A stretch of 64,000 nt of DNA from assembly GCF_022201045.2 (NCBI RefSeq), contig NC_068562.1, forward strand, positions 2,666,001 to 2,730,000, read 5' to 3'. A model generated the notes under the pieces. It did no database searches, was not told the origin of the DNA, and saw only the letters and a list, made by a program, of their open reading frames with translations. A program made the translations under genes and the position numbers. Position 1 is the first letter of the stretch. The number at the start of each line of letters is the position of its first letter. Of the stretch, positions 1-12,431 are shown one piece after another. This DNA is from Citrus sinensis (Eukaryota > Streptophyta > Magnoliopsida > Sapindales > Rutaceae).

Positions 1-2936
1 CCAACACATCGCGAGGGCTCTAAATCTAAAAAGGAAGCCATTTTAGGACAATTGGATTGGAGAATCAAATCACGCTACCCATAAACCTAAGCATGGTGGT
101 GTCCGTGTTTGCAAACGCAATCTTGGATATTGAAAATTGCCATTATGCGACACTCATTTTTCCACATCTTTCAGTTGAAATCGACTAGTGAAAGACGTCA
201 ATTTACCATCTAGTGGGGTGAGGAAGAGAATAGCGGCAATCTTTGTAACTTGTAAGCTTTTGCTAGGATAAGGGCCGGCCACAGATAAATGCCTTGTTTT
301 TGAGCATCCAGTTCATCTTCTCAAATTATTGCACTCAATTATTTTTCTCCACGATTCTTATTGGGTCAATTATATCAAAAACCTTTCTATCCTTTCACTC
401 GTACTGTTATTGTGCGAACCCCACCAAGATTTTCATTCAATTATATATTCTTGCAACATGCATTATCATTCCTCGATGCAGCTTTTGCTTTCTAAAATTT
501 ATATGCTTGCTACAAATTCTTTACTTAAATTGCAGAGAACCGATTAGCCTAACACAGAAACTAATTAAGCACTGAGTTTTAGCAACCCAACATTATTAGT
601 TCGATTTTACTGAAACTGGAATTAGTAGGTTTTCATTATCCCTCATTAATTTTGTTGAAAAAGATTGTCCTTGTGATCTGTGAAGGCTTCTAGTAAATGT
701 ATATGCTCCATGACGAATATCAAACTTTTTGATAAATGATTTTAAAAATTCTATATTCCGAGAGTTGGTTTTGACAATAATCCTAAAATTTATTTGATTA
801 TAACGTGCCAACTAACTCATATATATCACAAATTCTTCAAATCATGTGTTTAATCCAAACTTATCTTTTAAAAATACAGATCAACGAAGAAATCTTATGT
901 CTACACAAGCAATTATCTTCTTCGCTCCGACCTTTGAATATGATTGACAATATATGAACACAAAAATATGAAAATTAAACGTATAAATTTCGGGCTCGTG
1001 ACAAGCAGGAATGAATAATGTAATGAATTATACCATGTGATAATTTTATTTGAATTTGATGGGGAGATTTGGAGATCAAGTCAAGAGATTTTGAAGGCAA
1101 TGAAATGTAAATCGAAAATGAATATAACCCTTTTTTTCGTCTAAGAGAGTTCTTAAAATTCCATTTTAAATCTTAACAATGCGGCGCATTTGACATTACA
1201 TTGACAATGAGCTGTCTATTATATAATACTTAAATCTCAGAAAGCAACGGACGATAATTAATATTGTGATGGTGCCGTTAAAAAAAAATAAAAAAATTTA
1301 ATACTTTAATCTGGCAACCACAACGCTAGGGCTGTTACAATGTCATAATAGACAATCTACAAGTTGAGATAATCTAATTTATTTCATTCTTTTCTATTCC
1401 GTGCTTAGTTTAATATTTTTAAATCTAAATCTTCAACTGCAATTTTAGCTGCCATTGAATTATATTATCCGAACACATGATGCGAGATGGAAGACAAACG
1501 AGAATAAATAATTCAAAGACTGAGGAATATTATTATGCTATTCGAATATGGTTAAAAAATTTTGAACAACACATTTACGGGATTTTACTTTAATGAATTC
1601 GATCAAAATGTCTAGAAAATGAGTTTTAATTAGGGCAAGATTCTAAAAATACTAAAAATCTTTAAAAAAAAATGTAAATCAAATAATTAGCTAGTTACTC
1701 TTAGAGCCAATTTAGTAATGCTGTTGTTTTTAAAATGATTGTTGTTAGTTATACTGTAAAAATAATAAGCTGCGAAGAGAACTAATTAAACGTTTAGTAA
1801 AATTTATTTCTAAAAGTGTTGTGAGTTTAAAAAGTAATAATATGTGTTTGTTAAATCTTATTATTAAATTGTTATAAAAATGCAAATAACTAAATTGGAT
1901 ATATATAATGTTAAATAAATATGTATATAAAACAATTTTTGTTTTGCATATATATTAACTAATAACTCAATAAATATTGTATATTTTTACTTTTATTTTT
2001 TATTTTGTTATCTCAATATAGTTGGTAATAATAATTATCTCCTTATAGTTAATGATTTTATTTCCTAATTAATAAGGATGATTTTGAATTTTTATTATAT
2101 ATATGAGAATATATATGGAATTGTATTAAGTTTAAAACTGATTCTTAAATTCAAAACTACTCCTTCATACTTTTCAAAATTTATTGTAAGATGGGATAAT
2201 TTTGTCAAAAGTAAATTTTTTTTAAAAAAATAATCAAATACCAAAATTAACTTTTAATTTTTTAAAATTACTTTTAAACCTCTTAAAAACAATTTCAACT
2301 GGACCCTTAGTCAATGACACGTTAAAGGATCGGTCGATTGTTTAAAATACATGTTCAAGATTTCATATGGATCGTTAATTTTAATTTTTTTAAGCATAAT
2401 AATAATAGTAGTTGGATCAGTTTAACTTTTTTTTCCCTGATTTATTTGAATTATTTTAATCTAGAAATGCAGTCACTTTCTTGCAAGTAGACAATTCGCA
2501 TGAAACAGTGGCAATAGCGCGGAAAAACATAATTTTGGATTAAAATTTTCCCACGCAGCACATATTTATGAACTTGACAATTGTTGCATGGGACCAACGT
2601 GATTCATTCTTAAATTATGATTTTGATTTCAATCTGATAGCAATTACAACATCTTGGCCGGTTGAGTTTTGCTTGGAGGAACAAGAAACAAATATTTTGA
2701 CATTGTAATGCGTATTAGTAGGGCCGGCCTTTAGGATCTTTTATTAGACGACTTCAATTTTATTTTATATGTTTGAGTGAACGAAGATAAGCATAAAAGA
2801 AAACTAAAAAAAAAAAAAGGAAAAAAGACACGCATACATCAAATAATGCAATATTAAGAACTTCTCTTTAAACAAAATACATATATTTAATAAAATAAAT
2901 CTTTTAACTCCAACTCTATTTTAAAATAACAAATTA
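1..2936. other. Intergenic AT-rich DNA, no supported gene
   Basis: No open frame here has coding character; the short ones lack recognisable domains and sit in low-complexity AT sequence. The first 300 bases are less AT-rich and could border a gene outside the window. An ATG on the minus strand at about position 41 reads open to the window edge, but it is too short to judge. The stretch near 1700-1800, with a 'gctgttg' run followed by 'aataagctgc', resembles degenerate transposon ends; I could not define its borders. Confidence 0.6.
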
Positions 2937-3236
2937 CTAATGGTTTGGTTATCTGCACTCTAAAAATTATTTTGAAGAAGAAGTAGTAGTAGTCCAAAAT
3001 ATATTAAAAATATTGTTTAAGAGATTAAAAATAAAAACTTTAAAAGGTTATGGCAAGAATATTATTTATTGAATAGGAAGTGTACTATATAAGTGTTCAG
3101 AGTAATTATATTATGTCAATTTATAAGAAAGAGTCCTTGTTTAATTCATATGACATGTGTTTTTATAATTAAAAAATAATTTATTAAAATAAGAGTGTTT
3201 AGAGTAATTTTTAAAGTGCAAATAACCTCACTCATT
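2937..3236. mobile_element. Inverted-repeat MITE, about 300 bp
   Basis: The left end (TAATGGTTTGGTTATCTGCA...) and the reverse complement of the right end (TAATGAGTGAGGTTATTTGC...) match over roughly 40 bases with mismatches, both continuing into a CACTYTAAAAATTA block. The interior is AT-rich, has no coding frame, and repeats a 'gtgttcagagtaat / gtgtttagagtaat' motif. Size and layout fit a non-autonomous DNA transposon. The target duplication is unclear (a TA is possible), so the superfamily is left open. Confidence 0.6.
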
Positions 3237-3239
3237 ATC

Positions 3240-4189
3240 AATTTAAAGGTGCTAAGGGCAAAGACGCACTTCACATTGCAATGGTTTCACAGGTGAGGTT
3301 AAGTATGGCTAACTCATGAAAATTTTATTTTAAGCCCCCATTAAAAAATAATAATAACATTATTATATTAATTTTTTGAAAATTTCTTATAGCTCCTAAT
3401 GATACCAATAATGTTAGTATTGGTCTTTGGCAAATTTTATATAACCTCTAATAAAGTAAATAATATTGGTCTTTTAAAAAATAAGGAATGGGTCGAATTC
3501 CCTTAGTATATTAGTTCATAATCTCTCTATATGGAAAATAAGAATTAAGAACTTTCTTACTAACTTAGATTACATAACACGTTTTTTTCATCAATTAAAG
3601 TGTTTTTGCATTTTCAAAGATATTCTCATAAATGATGTACCAAACACGTTATTGGTATTATTTAGATTTAAAAAATAGAAAATAAAATTTGAAAACAATG
3701 CCGAACACACATCCACTGCATATTTTCATCATTGCCCAATACTATTGTTGCTATGTATAAAGTAACAGTGTTTTTCTTTCTAAAATACAAAAATAGATAG
3801 GACTGAAAAAAATATAATTCGGAAAATGAAAAAAATGTTCAGATTATTTACAAAAACTGGGAATTATAACCCCATTTAAATTTAAAAACTGACCTAAACC
3901 ACCCTTAACATTATTACAGTAAAACATTGTGACAGTTGGAGTGTCCTTAAGGGAGACAAAGAAGTTATTTTCTTAAACATAGTTAATTTTTGAAATTTGG
4001 TACCAAAATATTGAAACTTTGCCGATCTACATAAGCAAACTAATTTTGTCGACGTTGATGGCCATTTCATGGCGCAAAAACCACCAAAAGAAGTGGTGGC
4101 AGTGTAACACCACCATTCAATGGTGACTCATCTAGGTAATCCACCATTCGGTTTCCCATCTTCGGTAGCTGATGAGATTGATGTGGGTG
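3240..4189. other. Intergenic DNA, no supported gene
   Basis: AT-rich sequence with no coding frame. It separates two MITE insertions. A locally repeated 'ccaccattc' motif flanks 4110-4150, just before the hAT MITE. Confidence 0.6.
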
Positions 4190-4197
4190 GTGGTGCA

Positions 4198-4542
4198 TAG
4201 GGATGGCAAATTTTTTTGATGCAGGATCTCATCTCATTTTGGACAGTGTTATGACATATTTTTATCCCATAAAAAAAATATAAGGATGAGAGTGAGACTT
4301 TTTTTCTTCCACCTGCATATACATGATGGGGCTGTATTGGCAAATCTCGTTTCATTGTCGACTAACGATGAAAATTTTTTCAATTGAAATGGGATCCTAC
4401 ATTTGGGACAAAATTAGGACATATTTTTATCCAAAAAAAAATATATAGACAGAAATAAGATTTTCTTATTTATCCAATTTACATGTACAAGAAATGACTG
4501 AAATTAATAAATCTCATCTCATCCTTCACATTGCCAACCCTA
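4198..4542. mobile_element. hAT-type MITE, 345 bp, with 8-bp target duplication
   Basis: The element starts TAGGGATGGCAAA and ends TTGCCAACCCTA, giving short imperfect terminal inverted repeats. It is flanked on both sides by the perfect 8-bp direct repeat GTGGTGCA (4190-4197 and 4543-4550), the duplication length typical of hAT transposases. Internally, 'gatgagatgag'-like blocks and 'gacatatttttatcc' repeats recur near both ends. There is no transposase frame, so it is non-autonomous. A minus-strand open frame across the left half is incidental. Confidence 0.85.
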
Positions 4543-4550
4543 GTGGTGCA

Positions 4551-6190
4551 CCTCATGGAGTCACCATATGGCGTATTTTTCGATAAAGTTACCCTTGTTG
4601 GACAGATTGATAAATTTAAAATCTAATGGTATGTAATTTGTCACTCTAAAATCATTTTTTGATTGTCGACGATGGCGACGTTGCAATCATTGGCGTTGGA
4701 ATATATAAGAGTCCAATGGTAAGGTCTTTTAATTTTAATTTTAAATTTATAAAATATGAAATTAAACTAAATTTGTCATAAGGTTATTTTTAGAAATATA
4801 TACTATTTTAAGGGTACAATTGGTATTGTATCTTATAAATTTTGGTTTTCAAAAACCACTCAAGGTAACTTTTAAAAATCAATACAAAATATGATTTTTA
4901 AAGAATCGGATTTGTTAACAATCACTTTCAAATTGAATTCAACAAACACTTTTTAAGTTTTAGATTGTCAAATAATTGATTATTTAACAATCTAAAGCAA
5001 TCCCAAAACATACATGCAGTTGATTTTTGATATTTGCTAGCACAAACAAAGTGAAAATTGTAATTTTAATGAATATTTTATACAACTATTAGGATGATAT
5101 ATGACATTTTCTATTATCAATTTTGCCCATAATTAAAATGTGTTATTAATTTAATTCAATGACTAAGGATGTATACATAATTTTACTTGATTCATATATC
5201 CAAAATATTTAAGTATTACGGCTGATATTCTAATCAAACAATTATTTCCCCTAATATAATCTCCATCCCCATTGAGGAATATAGAATATAAATGATATTT
5301 GTAATTTGTCCTCCTCCATACGTAAAAAGAGATGGGATTTTTCAAAAACATATTTCAATTAAGCAAACCCTAGAGATTAACTAAATTTAAAAACAATAAT
5401 TGCAATTAATTTATTTCCATAAAATAAGGTCTAAAATTGTTCTATTGATGGCAGCTCTATCTTAATTACAGAACGTTCCAGACATTTAAACCACCCGAAC
5501 TGCGAAGTTAACTAACCGGGGAAGGTCATATCTATCTTGTCATTTATAACTAACGCCCACGCGGCAACACTACTGTGTGTAATTAATTAGCCTCTACGTA
5601 AAATAAAATCTCTCTCCGTCTTCAATGGTAATCAAACTTTGATAGATATGAACAATATGTGGCGACACGTTTGCGCAAACGTAAGACCAATCAATGACCA
5701 GTTCTCGCATAGCGGCCGTATGAGCGGCATTACACTACATGTAAACAAACAAGCCTATTATATTATATATTTTACTTTTGACCCTTCAAAATAAATAACC
5801 ATCGCTCTCCAATCTCTCCCCCTCACACGTGTTAAACGTGTGATTTCCAACATCACCGGTTAGAGTCAACGTCAGTTGCCTACTCTGATCAATAAATTTT
5901 CATATGATCGGACGGTTGTGGCGGCTTTGGTTTACAATCCTCAGCCAACCACGTGTACCTTGCTCAGCTTAAGTTTACGATGTACATGTCCCCAATTTAT
6001 CGAGAAATTGTAGCAGATGGGAATATTTCACAATGTTCCTTTGAGAGAGACTCAAAAAAATTGATAGAGCGAATATTCGGGAACGTGGGGCATTAATAAT
6101 TTATCGTCCGTTGAAGTTGTCTCGGTTTGTCATTCTTAAAATATCGCGGTAAATTGAATATCAAAATTTTAATCTTCCTCTCGTTTGGGA
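4551..6190. other. Intergenic DNA and upstream region of the MCU gene
   Basis: No coding frame is supported. The last 500 bases are less AT-rich and contain G-box-like CACGTG cores at 5826-5831 and near 5950, consistent with promoter sequence of the downstream uniporter gene. Confidence 0.55.
5823..5843. promoter_or_regulatory. Palindromic G-box/ACGT element
   Basis: Eight-base arms (TCACACGT and ACGTGTGA) separated by GTTAA form an inverted repeat carrying two ACGT cores, one of them a full CACGTG G-box. G-boxes bind plant bZIP and bHLH factors. It lies about 510 bases upstream of the MCU start codon, so a role in that promoter is inferred from position only. Confidence 0.4.
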
Positions 6191-6194
6191 CAGC

Positions 6195-6201
6195 TATATA
6201 A
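6195..6201 (+). promoter_or_regulatory. Probable TATA box of the MCU gene
   Basis: TATATAA lies about 150 bases before the start codon, at a spacing that would give a 5' leader of roughly 120 bases. The leader includes a T-rich tract at 6300-6316. Position and sequence only; no transcript evidence. Confidence 0.45.
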
Positions 6202-6349
6202 TGATTCCAAACAACGCTGAAACCTTCATCGGAAGACAAACGCGTCATTTTTTATGAATTCTTGGAAGCTCTAAAACGCTCGCGCTTTCTCTCTTAATTC
6301 TTTTATTTTTTTTTTAATTTCAAATTTCTTTAAAAATTTTTATTCACCA

Positions 6350-8901
6350 ATGGCGTTGAGGAAGACATTAGCTGAACGTCTCTTCAACATAACGAAGACC
6401 TCAAGGCGGGCGCTAACCAATTACCGCATTTCGTCCACCGCAGCGGCGGCAAGCCGAATCTCTCAAAACCCGACCCGAAACAATGCTCCGGATCCGGGAG
6501 ACAACGGCGTATTCCGGAGGTTTCTCCACAAGGCAGCGATGTTCCAACCGACAATCTCGCCGGTCGGGGGCGAGAATCTTATGGAGAAGCTGATAACAAT
6601 CGATATTGCTAGAGATAGGATCCGACTGGACGGGTTGAGTCCGCCGCCGACGATGAAGGCGGCGGAGAAGGAGAAGGAGAAGGAGAAGGCGGAAGGATTG
6701 ACGGTGGAGGAGGCGAAGAAGGTGCTTCGGGCGGTGAAGATGGAGATGGTCAAGGATAGGCTGAGGATGATCGAGAGAAATTGGATTCCGTATTCGGAGT
6801 TTGTTAGGGTGTGTGAAGAGGCTTGTTCGGATCGAGAACTAGGGTTGCAGTTTGCAAAATCGCTTGATGATGCCGGAAACGTCATCGTTTTGGGAAATGT
6901 CGTTTTTCTAAAACCTGAACAGGTAAATTTCGTTTCAATTCTTTTACCCCTTAAATTTTTAATAGTACAAATAAAGTTAATCGAAATGTAATTAATATAA
7001 TTAGCTGTTATTACTTGATTATTTTTATGACAGCAATGTTTTGTTTACAGATTAAGGTTAAAATTATAGCATGCATCATGCATGGTCATGAAGAAATAGG
7101 TTCTGGATTTATGAGTGTTTTTAATTTTTAATAATTTGGGCGATGCTGAGAACTGATATGGGTTTTTGTGGTTATTTTTTTTTGTGTTTTGTGTGTTCTT
7201 TCTTCCACAGGTCAGATCTTGAAACAGGGTAGCCCGTTAGAGATGGTAAATTAGGGGCTTGAAGGACCATAGAAGCCCCCTTCTTTGTCCTTTAAATGAT
7301 CAAATTCAAGATTTTTTTCAAAGTCCCTCTCGGGTTAGGTTTTGGGGTCACGCCCATGCCTTTGCCTGCCTTTCGTGTATGGTTCAACTACACATTTAAA
7401 GGATAGAATAAGCTAAATTAATTAAATCAAAGGAGATTTACCTTAAAAGGAGTTAAATAATAAATAAATATATAATTAGCTTTAATGAATAATTTCATGA
7501 AATAATTGATTGTATTTTTAGGGCCTTTTCAATGTTATTTTATTCAACTATTGAATAAATCATAACATTTTAAAATTTAAATGGTTATTTTTTAAAAAAA
7601 AAAAAGGTATACTTTTTTTTTTCTTAAGTCATTATCAGTATCAATTATGAAATAGATTCTAAAAATTATCTTATTCTATGATTATCTTTTTTAAAAAAAT
7701 GGTTTAAATAATTTGAATCAACGTTACTGGGGCTGAAAACTGATTGTTGTGTTCTAGTTGTTTTTCTTGTCTTGTGGTCATGTGATGTAATATATATATA
7801 TATGTATGTATATCTTCAAAACTTTTGTTGGTAACCTCTGGAATTAGGATTAGATGAAGGAAATCAATTAAATGTTAGATGCCTAGATTATTCCTTCTCA
7901 GTTTTCATTCAGTGTGAACGGTCTAGCTTCATTTGTTGACGCATCCTGGATGGTCCTTTAACAGTCATGGGTTGGCTACAGCTTTACATAATATTAATAT
8001 CTCAACCTGTTTGATCCTTGTCCACAAGATAATCTCACCTTGAGTCACATAAATGGGAAATTGTGAATAGACTGATGGACTCCCATTGGGTGGTGGTGGC
8101 CTGGTGGACGTCAGCTTCATTTTTCATATTTATATATATATATATATATTCCCTAATTTAAAAAATTTTCTATAGCTCAATTCATTTTCCATTTTAGTTA
8201 GTTTTGGAGTCTAGCGGCTGGTCGAGGAAGTGTTTAACGTTTTAGTCCAAATTATTGGTTGGAAAATGCATATTATTAATTCATTTACTTTATACACCAT
8301 GTATGTAATAGCCCGTAAAAGAAGAAAGCGTTACCCAAAAGTTGTTTTTTTTCCCTTCCCATTTTGCTGATTGCAGGTAACAAAAGCTATCGAGGGTGTA
8401 ATTCCTCTGCCATCAGCCAATCCAAATCAAAACCACCCAAGAAGAAAAGAATACGAAGAAATGGAGAAACAAAAAGCGGTGATTGACAAAAAAGCGGACG
8501 CCCTTGTTCGTCGAGAGCTGTGGTGTGGACTCGGTTACTTTGTAGTACAAACAGCCGCGTTCATGAGATTGACGTTCTGGGAACTCTCGTGGGACGTGAT
8601 GGAGCCTGTGTGTTTCTTTGTCACATCCTCATCCGTCATTGGCAGCTATCTTTTTTTCCTCAAGACAGCAAAAGAGCCTACTTTTGGAGGGTTCTACAAG
8701 AGCAGGTTTAGCACCAAGCAGAAGAAGCTGATGAAACTTCACGATTTTGACGGGGAGAGGTACAATCAGCTGAGGAAGATTTTTTATCCCCACTACTCCC
8801 CACCGTCGACAAAAGTTCCTTTCTCCGATACTTATACTGATACTCATACTTCTTCTGATTATGACGAAAATTTGAAGATTAGTGCTTTAGATAGTCATTG
8901 A
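6350..8901 (+). CDS. MCU: Mitochondrial calcium uniporter protein (MCU family), two exons
   Basis: Pore-forming subunit of the inner-membrane calcium uniporter, which lets calcium enter the matrix down the membrane potential. Exon 1 is 6350-6922 and exon 2 is 8377-8901; both borders are GT-AG and the join is phase 0, giving 365 residues. The N-terminus is rich in Arg, Ser and Ala with few acids, as in a mitochondrial presequence. A charged region follows, with a KEKEKEK run near residue 107. Two membrane segments (about 240-261 and 268-286) flank WDVMEP (263-268), the selectivity-filter motif of the family (WDIME in animals). The C-terminus (FGGFYKSRF..., then an acidic tail) is matrix-side in homologues. 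The start is the first ATG after a TATA box at 6195. Plants have several MCU paralogues; which one this is cannot be decided here. Confidence 0.92.
6923..8376 (+). other. MCU: Intron of the MCU gene, 1454 bp
   Basis: Begins GTAAAT and ends TTGCAG. The only content seen is AT-rich sequence and a (TA)n run at 8131-8149. A separate short frame running past the donor to 6991 is simply intron read-through. Confidence 0.85.
8131..8149. repeat. (TA)n microsatellite in the MCU intron
   Basis: Uninterrupted TA dinucleotides, about nine units, followed by a T-rich stretch. Confidence 0.9.
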
Positions 8902-11757
8902 TTAGGCAAACACTAATTCGTAAACAAATTGAAAATGTACAATTTTGTTTCATTTGTATGTACACTGATTAACTTATCCTGAAGAGGGCGGCGTTCTTAA
9001 TGGAGGTACAATTTCAGTCGTAACTCATGATTTAAGCCAGCCATCGGACATCCTCAAATTTCAGTTGATATACGTATATGTGTGTATATATATATTCATG
9101 TGATTTCCATGAATAAGTGTCTCTAACTTGCCGTCGATGTCGAATTTAGGAAGAATAAACTTTTGGTTTGTCGTTAGCAGAAATAAAATAAATATATGAA
9201 TACCAATGCTGTACATACATAATTAAACATTTCTTAATTAGTCCCTCAACTGATAAGTAACGGTCAAAAATGGCAAAAAAAAAAAGGGAAAAAATGTCCA
9301 AACCCTCCCAGGTTAGAGCTTCACCAAAAAAATTTTTAAATAAGATTTTATTATTTATTTGAAGAGGTATATCAATATTTAAAGTTTAAAAAGACATTTC
9401 AATTAAGATTTTTTAAATAAAAATTGATTTTTTCTCTTTAAATTTAGAGAGTTAATTTTTTTCTCTTCAATTTATATTTTATTATTTTTCAATAAAGAAA
9501 TAGAGAGAAGTGTTTTAATTGTTATTGATTTTTACTTAAAAAATAATTATTTAATTAAAATAATATTAATTTATTTTTATTTAAAATTTAAAAAATATTA
9601 TTTTTTATTTTTTTATTTACTACATAAATAAATATTTAAAGAATAAAATTTATAAAGAATTTTAAAAATGCTCTTACCAGTAGGCTCTAGGCAAGCAGTG
9701 TTTAACTGAGGAAGGTGCTCGTGGCAAGGCCCAAACCAATGTGTGTTTCCTTGAACTCTGTACAAGGACAGACACATGATGCGCATGGTCAACAAAAGCA
9801 TGCTGCATTTATTAATTATGAATCATGACGTATGCTGTGATGCGTATGGTTAGGCCGTCCAAGTTGGGTGGTCCTCTTTGAATTTGAAGGGAGAGGGGTA
9901 CATTTCACATGATCATGTGCCGAGAAATTTTAGAATATATTGAAACTATTACATTAATTATATAATAAATAATATTATTAATATATATATATTAATTAAT
10001 TAATTAATTAATTGATTAGATTACTTTTGATGTATTTTAAATTAACAGGGTTAAGGTTCGTGTTATTAGTTAAATATCAAACAAGTCCCAGCACTGTCAG
10101 CTTGCATGCTGTAAGAAGTGTCCGAAAACTTGATCTTGGTGGGGGAAAAAAAAACCCTGTTACTCAAAAAACCAAATTAATTTAGAATCTCGATTGGGTT
10201 TCTGCTACCCACCGACTTAATGCAAATAAAATGCTAACCAAAACCAGTAGAAAAAAAAAAAGGATGTTTTGTTATTTGTGTATATTTTAAGAGCGACTTA
10301 TCTGACCAACTTGAATTTGAAGTTGCACACAACTCAATCCTCGTGCACTCGCATGTTTGGGTCTTGGCGATAGTCTCCACTTTCCAAGTCCCTTCCGGCC
10401 ACTGTTCAAGTCTAGATGTAAGGGACGACCAATATTTTATATTTTTATTGGGCGAGCGTGTATGATTATTTATTTTATAAGTATTCATTTGTTTGTGAAT
10501 TGATTTTGTTTTTTTTTTAAAAAAAAAAAAAACCACCAAAAGGTGGGGGTAAGGCAGAATCTCTACCTGTAATATAAATCAAAAACTGAAATGTATACAT
10601 AAGAAGGGAGACATAGAGCATGAGCTCCAGAATTGATTTTGTTCGATATGTATCTCTCACCAAATTTGTTTTTGCTCCCAAGAAAACTCACTCTATTATT
10701 CTAACTTTTTAACCTTTGGAATGCTTGCATTACTGCCTGGCTGTTGGAAAGAAATAGCTGACTGAAAATATTTGGAAATTGAAACTTTGACCAGATAATC
10801 TAGCACCCAACCCAAAAACAAAAAAAAAAAAAAAAAGAAAAGAAAAAGAAGAAGAGAGATTTGTGTTCTGCTAAATGACAGAGCTCTTTGCAGTTTGCAA
10901 TTAGAGTGGTGCTATTTGGCACAACTCTAATGACTAATATCCTCTCAAAACGCACGCGTGTTTACTTCTGTTTACAGTATCAACCCTAACTAAAATTACC
11001 CTCCCTGCACAGTGCACACTTACAGGCAACACAAAGTCGCAAATGAGGTTTGAAAGAAAACACCTCTTGCAGTTACAGCCTTGCATATGTTTTCTTTTAC
11101 TTCTCAAGAGTTTGATGAGTACGTGAGAAGGGAAAAAAAAAAAAAAAAAAAAAGGGATTGTCTCTTTGCCCGTGGCAACACTAATTAAAATAAATACATG
11201 GTATTGATCTAGCAATTGTTCTTGATTATCTATGAAAATGTCAATGTCGCCACTGTGTTGATCCACGGAGGCGTCCAACTCTAAAATAGTAGCCTTTTTG
11301 AATAGAAATAATGATGAAGATGAAAAAGTATTAATCTTTTTTTATATTGATTATTTTTATTTTTGAGAATTTAGTGTTTTTGAGTTTTGTAAGGAGAGAA
11401 CGTATGATGAAGGAAAAAAAAAATTATATATATATATATATCAGCTTCGATGCAAGAGCCGCCGCAAATAAACTGTTTTTGTTCTCATGGATTAGGCCCA
11501 AACGTATCAGCATCAATCCTGCCGACAGGCCTGTTATGATTAAACGCACTCCAATTTTTGTTTGGATTGGTTCTGTTAGCACCCTTTTAATTTCCTTTAT
11601 AAAACCACTTGTATATTTACAACGTCATCCCTAACTAAAATTACAATAAAAAGACAAACAAAGCGCAATGATAGTCACATCAGAATTTTCCAAAACAAAA
11701 CATCATTGGGAAGATACATGAATCATTAAATGAAATTTCTCTCAACTTATCCAAAAA
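8902..11757. other. Intergenic DNA after the MCU gene
   Basis: Includes the probable 3' UTR of MCU, with an AATAAA at 9154-9159. The rest is AT-rich with A/T homopolymers (10506-10532, 10818-10836, 11132-11153). Small open frames show no recognisable domain and often cross these tracts. No gene supported. Confidence 0.6.

Positions 11758-11811
<54 letters not shown>
11758..11811. repeat. (TAA)n microsatellite, about 18 units
   Basis: Perfect trinucleotide run. Read on the minus strand it produces an artificial polyleucine frame, which is not a gene. It lies about 80 bases from the hAT MITE. Confidence 0.95.
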
Positions 11812-11814
<3 letters not shown>

Positions 11815-12276
11815 CGTAATTCTACACTTAAATTTGAACAGTAACTTTTTATTTTCTAGTGAAGAATTATTATTAAAATTCTTAAAATTTACAGTAGAGC
11901 TGGCAAAATTTGACACGACCCGATTACCCGACACGAACACGACATAAATAAATGGATATGGGTCGTCAAATTTAACACGATTATTAAACGGGTCGGGTCC
12001 GGGTCAACACGATTTTTTTCTGTGTCGGGTTTGGGTTAAAATTCTTGACCCATTTACCCAATCAATAACCCGATTATATTTTTTATTTTAAAATAATTTA
12101 CATATTCTTATCATTAAAACTCATATATTAGTAATGATTTTCTTTTTTTATTCTTTAAAAGGGTGAATATAAACACAGTGTTTTATTTATAAAATTTTAA
12201 ATACATTTAGATCTTCAATAGTGTAAATGTGTAAAAATTGATAGACATCTATATTTTATAATATTGATAGATAATA

Positions 12277-12281
<5 letters not shown>

Positions 12282-12326
<45 letters not shown>
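12282..12326. repeat. (TA)n microsatellite inside the hAT MITE
   Basis: About 22 TA units between the two direct 60-base segments of the MITE core. Confidence 0.9.
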
Positions 12327-12334
<8 letters not shown>

Positions 12335-12395
12335 CTCAATAGTGTAAATGAGTAATATATTGGTAGATATGTATATTTTATAATATTGATAAATT

Positions 12396-12431
12396 ATGTA
12401 TGTATGTATGTATGTATGTATGTATGTATGT
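12396..12431. repeat. (TATG)n microsatellite inside the hAT MITE
   Basis: About nine tetranucleotide units directly after the second direct segment of the MITE core. Confidence 0.9.

Noticed and set aside
1-41. Minus-strand ATG frame open to the left window edge
   Set aside because: Only about 13 codons are visible, so it cannot be judged. It might begin a gene outside the window.
6463-6885. 140-codon minus-strand frame
   Set aside because: It is the antisense of MCU exon 1, which has far stronger support.
11680-11940. Minus-strand frame with a long leucine run
   Set aside because: The leucines are produced by the (TAA)n microsatellite at 11758-11811; there is no domain, and the frame also enters the hAT MITE.
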